Positions 1 to 5,635 of a DNA stretch of 6,714 bases are shown piece after piece. A program made the translations under genes and the position numbers. Origin of the DNA: Bacillota bacterium. GTDB lineage: Bacteria > Bacillota > Dethiobacteria > DTU022. The notes under the pieces are model-generated. The model was not told where the DNA came from, ran no database searches, and saw nothing but the letters and a program-made list of their open reading frames with translations. The number at the start of each line of letters is the position of its first letter. Position 1 is the first letter of the stretch. Where the stretch lies: contig JAAZIG010000015.1 of NCBI GenBank assembly GCA_012510325.1, positions 1 to 6,714 on the forward strand. The letters are read 5' to 3'.

Positions 1-608
1 AACTTGACGGTGTCGAGATCGATGAGGCGACCTTGAGCAGCGCCGACTTGAGCGAGCTTTGCGATATCCTTGTTTTTGTCGGCGGCTTCAGCTCTGAATA
101 TCTTCACTATGTGGGGAGTCATAGCAATATCCGCACTTTTGTCGAACAGGGCGGCTCCTTTGTCGGCTTTTGCGCCGGGGCGTACTACGCTTCTTCAACA
201 ATGGTGTGGCAGGGCAGGCAGCTGGATTATCCCCTGAAGCTTTTTAGCGGTGAAGCGGTCGGCCCGCTCAGTATCGGGTGGGGCTCGCGTACGGTGATCG
301 CGTTAAACCGAGAGATTTCCTTTAACCAAGATTTTGACGACACCATCGAGATGTGGTATTTTGACGGCCCCTGCTTTACCGGCCTCGATGAACAGAAAGT
401 CGATGTGCTGGCGCGCTACCGCACCAACGGCGAAGCGGCGGTCATCGCCTTCACCCTGGGCCGGGGGCGGGTGCTGCTCTCCGGCCCCCACCCCGAACTT
501 GGCTATCTTCCCGCTGCGCAGCAGCTTGATACAGAAGGGGGCAGCGGCGCCCAGTGGCCCTGGCTTTACGCCGCTCTGCAGTGGTCGATCAGGGAAGACA
601 AGGTCTGA
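1..608 (+). CDS. Glutamine-amidotransferase-like protein of the BPL_N family, 5'-partial
   Basis: The frame is open from base 3 to the TGA at 606-608, and the protein probably begins upstream of the window. A TTG at 33 is a possible start with a weak GAGG before it, but the family needs the beta strand encoded earlier. The sequence resembles the class I glutamine-amidotransferase-like domain found at the N-terminus of eukaryotic biotin-protein ligases and as stand-alone bacterial proteins. Visible signs are an ILVFVGGFS strand-turn, the nucleophile elbow GFCAGAYYAS with the likely catalytic Cys at codon 171-173, and GPHPE near the C-terminus with the likely catalytic His at 489-491 followed by Glu. 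There is no biotin ligase domain: the protein ends about 40 residues after GPHPE. The substrate is unknown, since most bacterial members are uncharacterised. A glycosyltransferase gene begins 22 bases downstream on the same strand, so the two are probably co-transcribed. Confidence 0.8.
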   Translation, partial: LDGVEIDEATLSSADLSELCDILVFVGGFSSEYLHYVGSHSNIRTFVEQGGSFVGFCAGAYYASSTMVWQGRQLDYPLKLFSGEAVGPLSIGWGSRTVIALNREISFNQDFDDTIEMWYFDGPCFTGLDEQKVDVLARYRTNGEAAVIAFTLGRGRVLLSGPHPELGYLPAAQQLDTEGGSGAQWPWLYAALQWSIREDKV

Positions 609-630
609 TCTGATAACTGGAGGCAACTAG

Positions 631-1806
631 ATGCGGATCGGATTTTTTACCGACAGCTACCGGCCCTACACCAGCGGCGTGGTCCGCTCCATCGATCTGT
701 TTACCCGGGAATTTAAAGAGCGCGGCCATGAGGTCTATATCTTCGGGCCGGATTATCCGCTGGCCCGTTACCAGAAGGAGGAGGGCGTCTTCCGCTTCGC
801 TTCGATCCCTGCCCCGACGATGCCTGATTTTGCGATCCCCATCCCCCTGTCGGCGCAGCTGGGTGCGACCATCCGCCGGTTGAATTTGGAGGTAATCCAC
901 GTCCACTCGCCCTTCCTTCTGGGCCGGCTGGGAGCGGCGGCGGCGCGGCAGCACGGCCTGCCGCTCGTCTTCACCTTTCACACCCTCTACGAACACTATG
1001 CTCATTACCTGCCGGTGGCGCAGCAGGCGATCAAGCTGTTGGCCCAGGCTGTGGCCAGGGAGTTCTGCAATCGCTGTGATCTGGTGATAGCGCCCTCACG
1101 CCCGGTCCGGGATTATCTTGGCGAAATTGGGGTTAATGTCCCCGTATCGGTTATCCCGACGGGCAACGATCTCGAAGAGCTCAAGGAGGCCGATCCGGGG
1201 TGGCTGCGTAAAAATTACCGGATCAATCCACGGGCCAGGGTGCTTCTCTTTGTCGGAAGGCTCGGCAAGGAGAAAAATATCGCCTTCCTGCTAAGGGCAT
1301 TTCAAATGGCACAGCAGCTTATTCCCGAACTGGAGCTGGTCATCGCCGGGGACGGTCCGCAAAAAGAAGAGCTGCGCGGCTTCAGCGCCACTCTGGGCCT
1401 TGAAGGGAAAGTGACTTTCACCGGCCTTCTGCCGCGCTCCCGGTTGATTCATTGCTATGCCGGGGCTGATCTGTTTGTTTTTTCTTCCGTTACGGAGACG
1501 CAGGGGCTCGTTATCGGCGAGGCGAAGAGTGCCGGCTTGCCGGTGGTGGCGGTCGGTGCCGCCGCTTCAACGGAGATGGTTGTCGACGGCGAGGACGGCT
1601 TTCTTACCGAACTTTCACCTCAAAAATTTGCTGCTGCCATCGTCAGGCTACTGCGAGAAAGCAGCCTCTACGAAAAGATGAGCCGCTGCGCTTTGTTAAA
1701 TGCCGCCGCTCTTTCCTCCGGCTCTTCTGCTGAAAAGATGCTGGACCGTTATGCAGAGTTGCTCGAAGCAAAGCGTCCCTCCCCCATCCCCCATCAGCCG
1801 GTCTGA
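631..1806 (+). CDS. GT4-family glycosyltransferase (diacylglycerol glucosyltransferase-like)
   Basis: This is a complete 391-residue protein, a normal length for GT-B fold, family 4 retaining glycosyltransferases. The ATG at 631 follows a GGAGG at 619-623 with 7-base spacing. The N-terminal acceptor domain begins MRIGFFTDSYRPYTSGVVRS (glycine-rich first loop) and includes HVHSPFLLG (90-98) and FTFHTLYEHY (114-123), typical of the subgroup with 1,2-diacylglycerol glucosyl/mannosyl transferases. The C-terminal nucleotide-sugar domain has LFVGRLGKEKN (206-216), VIAGDGP (237-243), and an EX7E motif with E289 and E297 followed by AGLPVVAVG. No signal peptide or membrane helix is evident, so a cytoplasmic or membrane-peripheral enzyme making a glycolipid or cell-surface glycan is likely. 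The exact donor and acceptor cannot be read from the sequence. It probably shares a transcript with the upstream amidotransferase-like gene. No promoter or U-tract terminator is visible next to it. Confidence 0.9.
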   Translation: MRIGFFTDSYRPYTSGVVRSIDLFTREFKERGHEVYIFGPDYPLARYQKEEGVFRFASIPAPTMPDFAIPIPLSAQLGATIRRLNLEVIHVHSPFLLGRLGAAAARQHGLPLVFTFHTLYEHYAHYLPVAQQAIKLLAQAVAREFCNRCDLVIAPSRPVRDYLGEIGVNVPVSVIPTGNDLEELKEADPGWLRKNYRINPRARVLLFVGRLGKEKNIAFLLRAFQMAQQLIPELELVIAGDGPQKEELRGFSATLGLEGKVTFTGLLPRSRLIHCYAGADLFVFSSVTETQGLVIGEAKSAGLPVVAVGAAASTEMVVDGEDGFLTELSPQKFAAAIVRLLRESSLYEKMSRCALLNAAALSSGSSAEKMLDRYAELLEAKRPSPIPHQPV

Positions 1807-1901
1807 GAGTCCGGGCAAGGGCTTCCGCGCCGGGGAGCGGTGCGGCCCAAGTGCATAGGATATAGAAGAGATCTTCGGGGCAACAAAACACCAAGTTAGT
1901 C
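1807..1901. other. Short intergenic stretch between glycosyltransferase and tRNA promoter
   Basis: No gene is visible. A GC-rich nested hairpin can form at 1813-1848: GGGC (1813-1816) with GCCC (1845-1848), enclosing CCGC (1825-1828) with GCGG (1837-1840). It has no following T-run, so it is a poor candidate for the terminator of the preceding genes. The glycosyltransferase transcript may read into the tRNA gene and end at the terminator at 2021-2064. Confidence 0.5.
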
Positions 1902-1930
1902 TTGAATCCGAGCGCGGTAGTTGTTATAAT
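1902..1930 (+). promoter_or_regulatory. Promoter of the tRNA-Gln gene
   Basis: The -35 element TTGAAT (1902-1907) and the perfect -10 element TATAAT (1925-1930) are separated by 17 bp, with a TG at 1922-1923 forming an extended -10. Transcription is predicted to begin near 1937, about six bases before the mature tRNA 5' end. A near-consensus sigma-A type promoter fits constitutive expression of a stable RNA. Confidence 0.88.
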
Positions 1931-1942
1931 AATCTACGTTGG

Positions 1943-2016
1943 TGCGGGATGGTGTAGTGGCAGCACGTGTGACTCTGGATCACAAAGTCTAGGTTCGACC
2001 CCTAGTCCCGCAGCCA
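1943..2016 (+). tRNA. tRNA-Gln, anticodon CUG
   Basis: A full cloverleaf folds. The acceptor stem is TGCGGGA (1943-1949) with TCCCGCA (2006-2012), discriminator G2013, and an encoded CCA at 2014-2016. The D arm is GTGT/GCAC (1952-1955 with 1963-1966) with GG at 1959-1960. The anticodon stem is TGTGA/TCACA (1968-1972 with 1980-1984) around the loop CTCTGGA, giving CTG at 1975-1977. The variable loop is short (1985-1988). The T arm is CTAGG/CCTAG (1989-1993 with 2001-2005) with loop TTCGACC. The U1-A72 first pair and G73 are typical of bacterial glutamine tRNAs; U1-A72 is known to help the GatCAB amidotransferase recognise misacylated Glu-tRNA-Gln. The gene stands alone with its own promoter and terminator. 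It reads CAG codons, which are frequent in the neighbouring genes. Confidence 0.96.
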
Positions 2017-2020
2017 CAAG

Positions 2021-2064
2021 AAAAGCCCTGAAAGTCCGGCGTTGAGAGGACTTGCAGGGCTTTT
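2021..2064 (+). terminator. Intrinsic terminator after tRNA-Gln, possibly bidirectional
   Basis: AAAAGCCCTG (2021-2030) pairs perfectly with CAGGGCTTTT (2055-2064). After a single A-G mismatch, AAGTCC (2032-2037) pairs with GGACTT (2048-2053), leaving a ten-base loop (2038-2047). The stem ends in TTTT on the plus strand and, because of its A-run, also in TTTT on the minus strand. It could therefore also stop the convergent minus-strand transporter transcript, whose last gene ends at 2302. The T-tracts are short, so efficiency in either direction is uncertain. Confidence 0.85.
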
Positions 2065-2301
2065 GCAATAATTCATCACCGGTCCGGGTTGGCTGAAGTT
2101 GACGCCGGTAGCGAACATACCACTGCCAAGCAATTTGCCAGTGAACCCCGCTTCACCCACCAATTAGTCGGCGCCCCCCCTTACCAGTTTTTACCGGTGC
2201 CGGAGGCATCAATATGCCCACCGACTTCTCTGTCCGCTCGCGAGGCCCGGTAAGATCGGGGGGCCGGTGTGCTCTGCGGAAAGGCGGCCCGGGGAGGGCT
2301 T
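2065..2301. other. Gene-free stretch between convergent transcription units
   Basis: No credible coding region is seen on either strand. The one clear structure is an imperfect inverted repeat at 2121-2143: CACTG, a C-C mismatch, then CAA, paired with TTG and CAGTG around a five-base loop. No T-run follows on either strand. On the minus strand a small hairpin ACCGGT-AAAA-ACTGGT lies near 2184-2199, followed by a G-run rather than U, so it is not a standard terminator. The 3' end of the transporter mRNA probably lies in this stretch or at the tRNA terminator. Confidence 0.5.
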
Positions 2302-3096
2302 TTAGTGGAGCAGGAGACGGTCGTTGTGCAGCTGTTCGCCGCTGGCGGCATGGAAGAGATCGACCAGCTTGGGCACGGTGAGCTCTTCTCGTTCCAGATC
2401 ATTGACGTCGAGGATGACGGAGCCCTCATGGAGCATGATCAGGCGCCTTCCCAGATCGAGGGCCTGCTCCATATTGTGGGTGATCATCAGGGTGGTGATG
2501 CGCTCGTTTTCAAAAAGGGTCCTGGTCAGGTGAAGGACGCGCAGGGCGGTCTTCGGATCGAGCGAGGCGGTGTGCTCATCGAGCAGGGCCAGCTTCGGCC
2601 GGACCAGAGTGGCCATCAGCAGGGCTAGGGCCTGGCGCTGCCCTCCCGAAAGCAGCTGGACCGGTGTGGAGAGCCGCTCCTCCAGCCCCAGCTCCAGCAC
2701 GGCCAGTTTCTGGCGAAAGAGATCCCGCTCACTGCGGGTGATCGCCCGGTTCAACCGTCTCCGCTGGCCGCGGCGCAGGGCCAGGGCCAGATTCTCTTCA
2801 ACGGTCAGCGAGGCGGCCGTGCCGATCATGGGATCCTGGAAGATCCGGCAGATCGCTCCGGCCCGCCGGTAATCGGGGAAATTGGTGATCTCGTCCCCAT
2901 CCAGCGTGATCGTTCCTTTTTCGGGGAGATGAACTCCGGCAATGCAGTTCAGCAGGGTGCTCTTGCCGGCGCCGTTGCCCCCGATGATGGTAACGAATTC
3001 TCCCGGTTCGAGCAGTAGGTTGACATTTTGCAAAGCAACTTTTTCGTTAATTTCTCCAATGTGGAAGACTTTGTAGAGATTGTTTATTTGCAGCAT
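2302..3096 (-). CDS. ABC transporter ATP-binding protein (TrpZ-like)
   Basis: This 264-residue protein is a complete single nucleotide-binding domain that would energise import through the permease encoded just upstream. Visible motifs in order are Walker A GGNGAGKST (39-47), Q-loop IFQDP with Q87, signature LSGGQ (149-153), Walker B LALLDE (169-174) with catalytic E174, D-loop SLDP (178-181) and the switch histidine H207 in ITHN. The LLDEHTASLDP segment, with His right after the catalytic Glu, is characteristic of ATPases that partner BPD_transp_2 permeases and ABC_sub_bind binding proteins. The C-terminus is short and carries no extra regulatory domain. The ATG at 3096 lies one base after the permease stop codon (3100-3098), with a purine stretch AGAAAGGG somewhat distant upstream, so translation is probably coupled to the permease. 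It is the last gene of the operon. Confidence 0.93.
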   Translation of the reverse strand: MLQINNLYKVFHIGEINEKVALQNVNLLLEPGEFVTIIGGNGAGKSTLLNCIAGVHLPEKGTITLDGDEITNFPDYRRAGAICRIFQDPMIGTAASLTVEENLALALRRGQRRRLNRAITRSERDLFRQKLAVLELGLEERLSTPVQLLSGGQRQALALLMATLVRPKLALLDEHTASLDPKTALRVLHLTRTLFENERITTLMITHNMEQALDLGRRLIMLHEGSVILDVNDLEREELTVPKLVDLFHAASGEQLHNDRLLLH

Positions 3097-3097
3097 C

Positions 3098-4030
3098 TTA
3101 ATTGCCGGCCCTTTCTGCCGCTCCGGTTTTTTGTTCCAGCAGGGCGAGGTTTGGAGCGGGTCTGAATTTTTTGCTGATCTCCGGGGAAATCAAGGCGATT
3201 GTTACCAGCAGTGCGGTGAAAAGTTTTAAATCGGTATATTCGATAAAGCTGATCCGCAGGACCAGGGCGATGGCCAGACGGTAGAGAATGGAGCCGGCGA
3301 CAACGGCACATAAGCGCCCGAGGATCGACTTGACGCCGAGGGCGACTTCGCCGATGATCACCGAGGCCAGGCCGATGATGATCATCCCGATACCCATATT
3401 GATATCGGCAAAGCCCTGATACTGGGCGATGAGCGCTCCGGAAAGGGCCACCAGCCCGTTGGAGAGGGCCAGACCCATGATCTTCATCCGATCGGTATTG
3501 ACCCCCAGGCTGCGCAGCATCACTTCGTTATCCCCGGTGCCGCGAAGCGCCTGGCCCAGCTCGGTATTGAGAAAAAAGTACAGCCCGATGACGGTGAGAA
3601 TGATGACTGCAACGGCGATGACGGTCTGGCTCAGGCGCAGGGTGAGGCCGGTGTAAGTCGAAAGCAGATCAAAGATGGTGTCGTGTCTGAGCAGGGGTAC
3701 GTTGGGCCGGCCCATGATCCGCAGGTTGATCGAGTAGAGCCCGATCATGGTTAAAATTCCCGAGAGCAGCGGGGTGATCGAGAAACGGGTGTGAAGAATT
3801 CCGGTGATCAGTCCCGCCAGCGCACCCAGCGGAATCGCCAGCAAGGTAGCCAGGAAAGGGTTCATTCCATTGAAAATCAGGGTGGCGGTGAGCGCCGCCC
3901 CCAGGGGCAGGCTGCCGTCGACTGAAAGATCGGCATAATTGAGGATGCGGAAGGTTAAGAATACCCCGAGGACCAAAAGCCCGTAAAGCAGACCTAAGAT
4001 CAGGGTGCTCCACAAAAGCATAAGATTCAT
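3098..4030 (-). CDS. ABC transporter permease (BPD_transp_2, TrpY-like)
   Basis: This 310-residue, highly hydrophobic inner-membrane protein would form the channel of the importer. I estimate eight to ten membrane segments, for example around residues 5-27, 41-56, 58-79, 86-104, 134-154, 184-204, 213-233, 239-259 and 267-284. The region around residues 30-47, NYADLSVDGSLPLGAA, is a hallmark of this subfamily. The polar stretch 155-183 (NTELGQALRGTGDNEVMLRS and following) corresponds to the cytoplasmic loop that contacts the ATPase in LivH/BPD_transp_2 permeases. The ATG at 4030 is preceded by GGGGAGG at 4047-4041 with 10-base spacing. The gene follows the binding-protein gene by 84 bases and runs directly into the ATPase gene. 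The family is firm. The substrate (tryptophan/tyrosine in studied streptococcal relatives) is inferred. Confidence 0.92.
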   Translation of the reverse strand: MNLMLLWSTLILGLLYGLLVLGVFLTFRILNYADLSVDGSLPLGAALTATLIFNGMNPFLATLLAIPLGALAGLITGILHTRFSITPLLSGILTMIGLYSINLRIMGRPNVPLLRHDTIFDLLSTYTGLTLRLSQTVIAVAVIILTVIGLYFFLNTELGQALRGTGDNEVMLRSLGVNTDRMKIMGLALSNGLVALSGALIAQYQGFADINMGIGMIIIGLASVIIGEVALGVKSILGRLCAVVAGSILYRLAIALVLRISFIEYTDLKLFTALLVTIALISPEISKKFRPAPNLALLEQKTGAAERAGN

Positions 4031-4088
4031 TTACCTTCCGCCTCCCCTATCATCTTCTTCAGTGTTGATTCTTCTAGCGGTGCCGTTT

Positions 4089-4105
4089 ACCCTCTCGGGA
4101 GGGGC
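4089..4105 (-). other. Intercistronic hairpin between binding protein and permease genes
   Basis: On the transcribed strand CCCTC (4103-4099) pairs with GAGGG (4094-4090) around the tetraloop CCGA, starting about ten bases after the binding-protein stop codon. No U-run follows, so it is not a normal terminator. A hairpin in this place can protect the 3' end of the upstream cistron and raise the binding protein relative to the membrane components; that role is inferred. It shares the string GAAGCCC plus CTCCCG (with one extra C) with the attenuator before the operon. Confidence 0.45.
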
Positions 4106-4114
4106 TTCTTTCCG

Positions 4115-5086
4115 CTATTCGACGATCTCGTCAGCCCGCTCCAGCAGAGACTGGGGCAGGGTGATCCCTAACTTATCCGCGGTGATCTTGTTCACAGCGA
4201 TACTATATTTTGATTGTCCCTCGATGGCCATGGACGCCGGTTCCGCTTCGCCGCGCAGGATCTTGGCAGCCATCTTGCCGGTCTGATAGCCCAGCACGGA
4301 ATAGTCGATCCCGATCGTGGCCAGAGCTCCGGCGCGGACGCAGCTGGCTTCGCCGGGAATGATCGGAATGAGATGTTCCTCTGAAACTTGGATTACCGAG
4401 GCGATCGCTTCCACGACCGTGTTGTCTGTAGGAATGTAGATGACATCAACTTTGCCGAGGAGCGACTCGGCGGCGGTGCCTACCTCTCCGGTTGCGGTCA
4501 CCGGGGCTTTGACCACGGTCAACCCTGCCAGAGCGGCTTCTTCTTCAAGGATTTCCACCTGGACCAGAGAGTTCTCTTCACCGGAGTTGAAGATTACCCC
4601 CACTCTGGTCGCTTCGGGGAAGATCTCCTGCAGCAGCGCGAGCTGCTCCTTGACCGGGTTCATGTCGTGTGTTCCGGTGACATTGCCCCCCGGCTTCTCC
4701 AGACTGTCGGCCAGCCCCGTGGATACCGGGTCGGTCACCGCAGTGATGACGATGGGGATATCCTTGGTCGTGTTCAGCGCCGCCTGCGCTGTCGGAGTGG
4801 CAATAGCCAGGATCAGATCGACCTTGTCGGCGACAAAACCTTCGGCGATGGTTGTCGCGGTGGTGAATTCACCGTGTGCATTTTGAACATCGATGATCAC
4901 GTTTTTCCCATCCTCAAAGCCTTCATCTTTCAACGCTTCGATAAAACCCTTGCGCGCATCGTCCAGAGCGTCATGCTCCGCTATCTGCATGATTCCGATG
5001 CGCACATCCGCCTCGGGGGCGCATCCAGCGGCCAGTAAAGAGACGAGCAGCACCCCCAGGAGTATCAGCGACCATACTTTTTTCAA
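4115..5086 (-). CDS. ABC transporter substrate-binding lipoprotein (ABC_sub_bind family, TrpX-like)
   Basis: This 323-residue protein is a complete member of the ABC_sub_bind family (PF04392). Residues 1-21 form a lipoprotein signal peptide with a KK start, a hydrophobic core and LLAAGC, giving the lipidated cysteine C22, so the mature protein is anchored outside the membrane. Two periplasmic-binding-type lobes follow. Family hallmarks are the LILAIATPTAQAAL stretch (91-104), PIVITAVTDPVSTGLADSLE (111-130) with KPGGNVTGTHD (131-141), RVGVIFN (161-167), a DVIYIPTDNTV segment (214-224) and a C-terminal lobe with GYQTGKMAAKILRGE (266-280). The start is TTG at 5086, with GGAGGG eight bases upstream (5100-5095). 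No other start puts the signal peptide in frame so neatly. It is the first gene of the operon. Studied relatives bind tryptophan and tyrosine, but ligand prediction in this family is unsafe. Confidence 0.93.
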   Translation of the reverse strand: MKKVWSLILLGVLLVSLLAAGCAPEADVRIGIMQIAEHDALDDARKGFIEALKDEGFEDGKNVIIDVQNAHGEFTTATTIAEGFVADKVDLILAIATPTAQAALNTTKDIPIVITAVTDPVSTGLADSLEKPGGNVTGTHDMNPVKEQLALLQEIFPEATRVGVIFNSGEENSLVQVEILEEEAALAGLTVVKAPVTATGEVGTAAESLLGKVDVIYIPTDNTVVEAIASVIQVSEEHLIPIIPGEASCVRAGALATIGIDYSVLGYQTGKMAAKILRGEAEPASMAIEGQSKYSIAVNKITADKLGITLPQSLLERADEIVE

Positions 5087-5094
5087 CGTTGAAT

Positions 5095-5100
5095 CCCTCC
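5095..5100 (-). promoter_or_regulatory. Ribosome binding site fixing the TTG start of the binding-protein gene
   Basis: GGAGGG on the minus strand lies eight bases before the TTG at 5086-5084. It is the only strong Shine-Dalgarno near the beginning of the signal peptide and supports the unusual TTG start codon. Confidence 0.8.
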
Positions 5101-5131
5101 ATTTTTTTGGCGGGAACAGGTTTCGGAAAAG

Positions 5132-5152
5132 AAAAAAAGCCCGGGAGGGCTT
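5132..5152 (-). terminator. Intrinsic terminator inside the transporter mRNA leader (attenuator)
   Basis: AAGCCC (5152-5147) pairs with GGGCTT (5142-5137) around the loop TCCC, and seven T residues follow at 5138-5132. The hairpin lies about 70 bases after the predicted transcription start and about 45 bases before the TTG start of the first transporter gene. It can therefore stop transcription before the operon. Its position downstream of a promoter and upstream of the first gene marks it as an attenuator, not the end of another gene. Confidence 0.82.
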
Positions 5153-5224
5153 CGTGCAGCTCTCCTACCATTCTACCGTTCTTCTCCGGCTAATTGTTCC
5201 CCTACCGTACTACTATATTGATCA
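5137..5224 (-). promoter_or_regulatory. Untranslated leader with mutually exclusive hairpins, class unknown
   Basis: The leader between the predicted start (about 5224) and the terminator can form a competing hairpin: GGAG (5165-5162) plus GC (5160-5159) pairs with GC (5150-5149) plus CTCC (5147-5144), with one A-C mismatch. This uses the same bases as the terminator stem, so only one of the two can form. A(C/T)GGTAG occurs three times (5208-5202, 5179-5173, 5171-5165). I cannot match the leader to a known class: the T-box core is not convincing and the leader is too short for a standard T-box. Control by an RNA-binding protein, a tRNA or a small ligand remains open. Confidence 0.5.
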
Positions 5225-5230
5225 ATCGAT

Positions 5231-5259
5231 AGTTTATAGCAACCGCCCGGGTCTGTCAA
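5231..5259 (-). promoter_or_regulatory. Promoter of the ABC transporter operon
   Basis: On the minus strand a perfect -35 TTGACA (5259-5254) is followed after 17 bp by TAAACT (5236-5231), or after 15 bp by TATAAA (5238-5233). The 17-bp pairing is preferred. Transcription should begin near 5224. A perfect 10-bp palindrome (5264-5273) lies just upstream of the -35, and another (5217-5226) overlaps the predicted start; both could be operators. Confidence 0.75.
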
Positions 5260-5263
5260 CCGT

Positions 5264-5577
5264 TCGGCGCCGAGAAACGTCGGAAAACAATCATTCCGTA
5301 AACGCCTTCCGGCAACAGCTCCAAACAAGTGTATCGGCGCGGCTCCTCGCCTTCTTTCTTTCAGTGCTTTACTACTGAAATATCCCGGCTTCAAAAGGGA
5401 CGCCAGCTTGTCTGCTTGGCCGATACTGGTTTGTTGATCCCAGCTGCCGCCGGATAAAATTATGGAGATGTTTTAAGGCGGGACCGTCAAACCGCTGTTT
5501 ACACTTGCCGGGTTACTGCAGGCCGCTGTTGTTTGCTCTGTACCGGTGGCTATTTATCGGCGATATTTTCTTTTTTC
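5264..5577. other. Divergent intergenic region between transporter and regulator promoters
   Basis: No credible coding region is seen between the two divergent -35 elements. The visible structures are the perfect palindrome TCGGCGCCGA (5264-5273), a 7-bp hairpin TTTCAGT/ACTGAAA (5359-5365 with 5374-5380, eight-base loop), a short TCCC/GGGA inverted repeat (5383-5386 with 5397-5400), an inverted 8-mer pair GTATCGGC (5331-5338) and GCCGATAC (5419-5426), and the palindrome TATCGGCGATA (5555-5565) twelve bases before the regulator's -35. A weak plus-strand promoter-like pair (TTGTTG at 5431, ATAAAA near 5454) leads toward the regulator. The region is long enough for operators or a small RNA, but nothing specific is recognised. 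Confidence 0.5.
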
Positions 5578-5607
5578 TTGTCCGCTTTGGCCCGGCTGGG
5601 ATATAAT
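5578..5607 (+). promoter_or_regulatory. Promoter of the STAND regulator gene
   Basis: The perfect -10 element TATAAT (5602-5607) is preceded after 18 bp by TTGTCC (5578-5583), which matches four of six -35 consensus bases. The predicted start near 5614 gives a short leader of about 22 bases with an AGGAGG ribosome binding site (5623-5628) seven bases before the ATG. Confidence 0.78.
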
Positions 5608-5635
5608 TGATCGTAGTGTAAAAGGAGGAAGCAAT

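Noticed and set aside
1943..2301. tRNA-Gln as an integration site for a mobile element
   Set aside because: No integrase gene and no repeat of the tRNA 3' end was seen; the region downstream is only a terminator and a short gap.
2269..2628. Plus-strand open frame opposite the ATPase gene
   Set aside because: It is antisense to strong ABC ATPase motifs, resembles no family, and long shadow frames are expected in GC-rich genes.
4388..5038. Plus-strand 216-codon open frame opposite the binding-protein gene
   Set aside because: The minus strand encodes a clear lipoprotein of a known family; the plus frame has no Shine-Dalgarno support and a low-complexity, non-family-like translation.
4971..5171. 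Minus-strand 66-codon frame starting in the leader, as a leader peptide
   Set aside because: It overlaps the terminator and the binding-protein gene, has no well-spaced ribosome binding site and only a single Trp codon late in the frame, so it is unlikely to be a translated attenuator peptide.
5173..5208. Two ACGG motifs as a guanidine-II (mini-ykkC) riboswitch
   Set aside because: The flanking bases do not pair, so the ACGG units are not hairpin loops as that class requires.
5162..5215. Leader as a TRAP-binding (G/U)AG repeat array
   Set aside because: About eight UAG/GAG triplets and one AAG are present, but spacers are 0, 3, 5 or 9 bases; only one fits the 2-3 base spacing TRAP requires.
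5087..5224. Leader as a canonical T-box riboswitch
   Set aside because: A TGGTA (5170-5166) near the anti-terminator recalls the T-box UGGN bulge, but the conserved bases around it are missing and the predicted leader is too short for a specifier stem.
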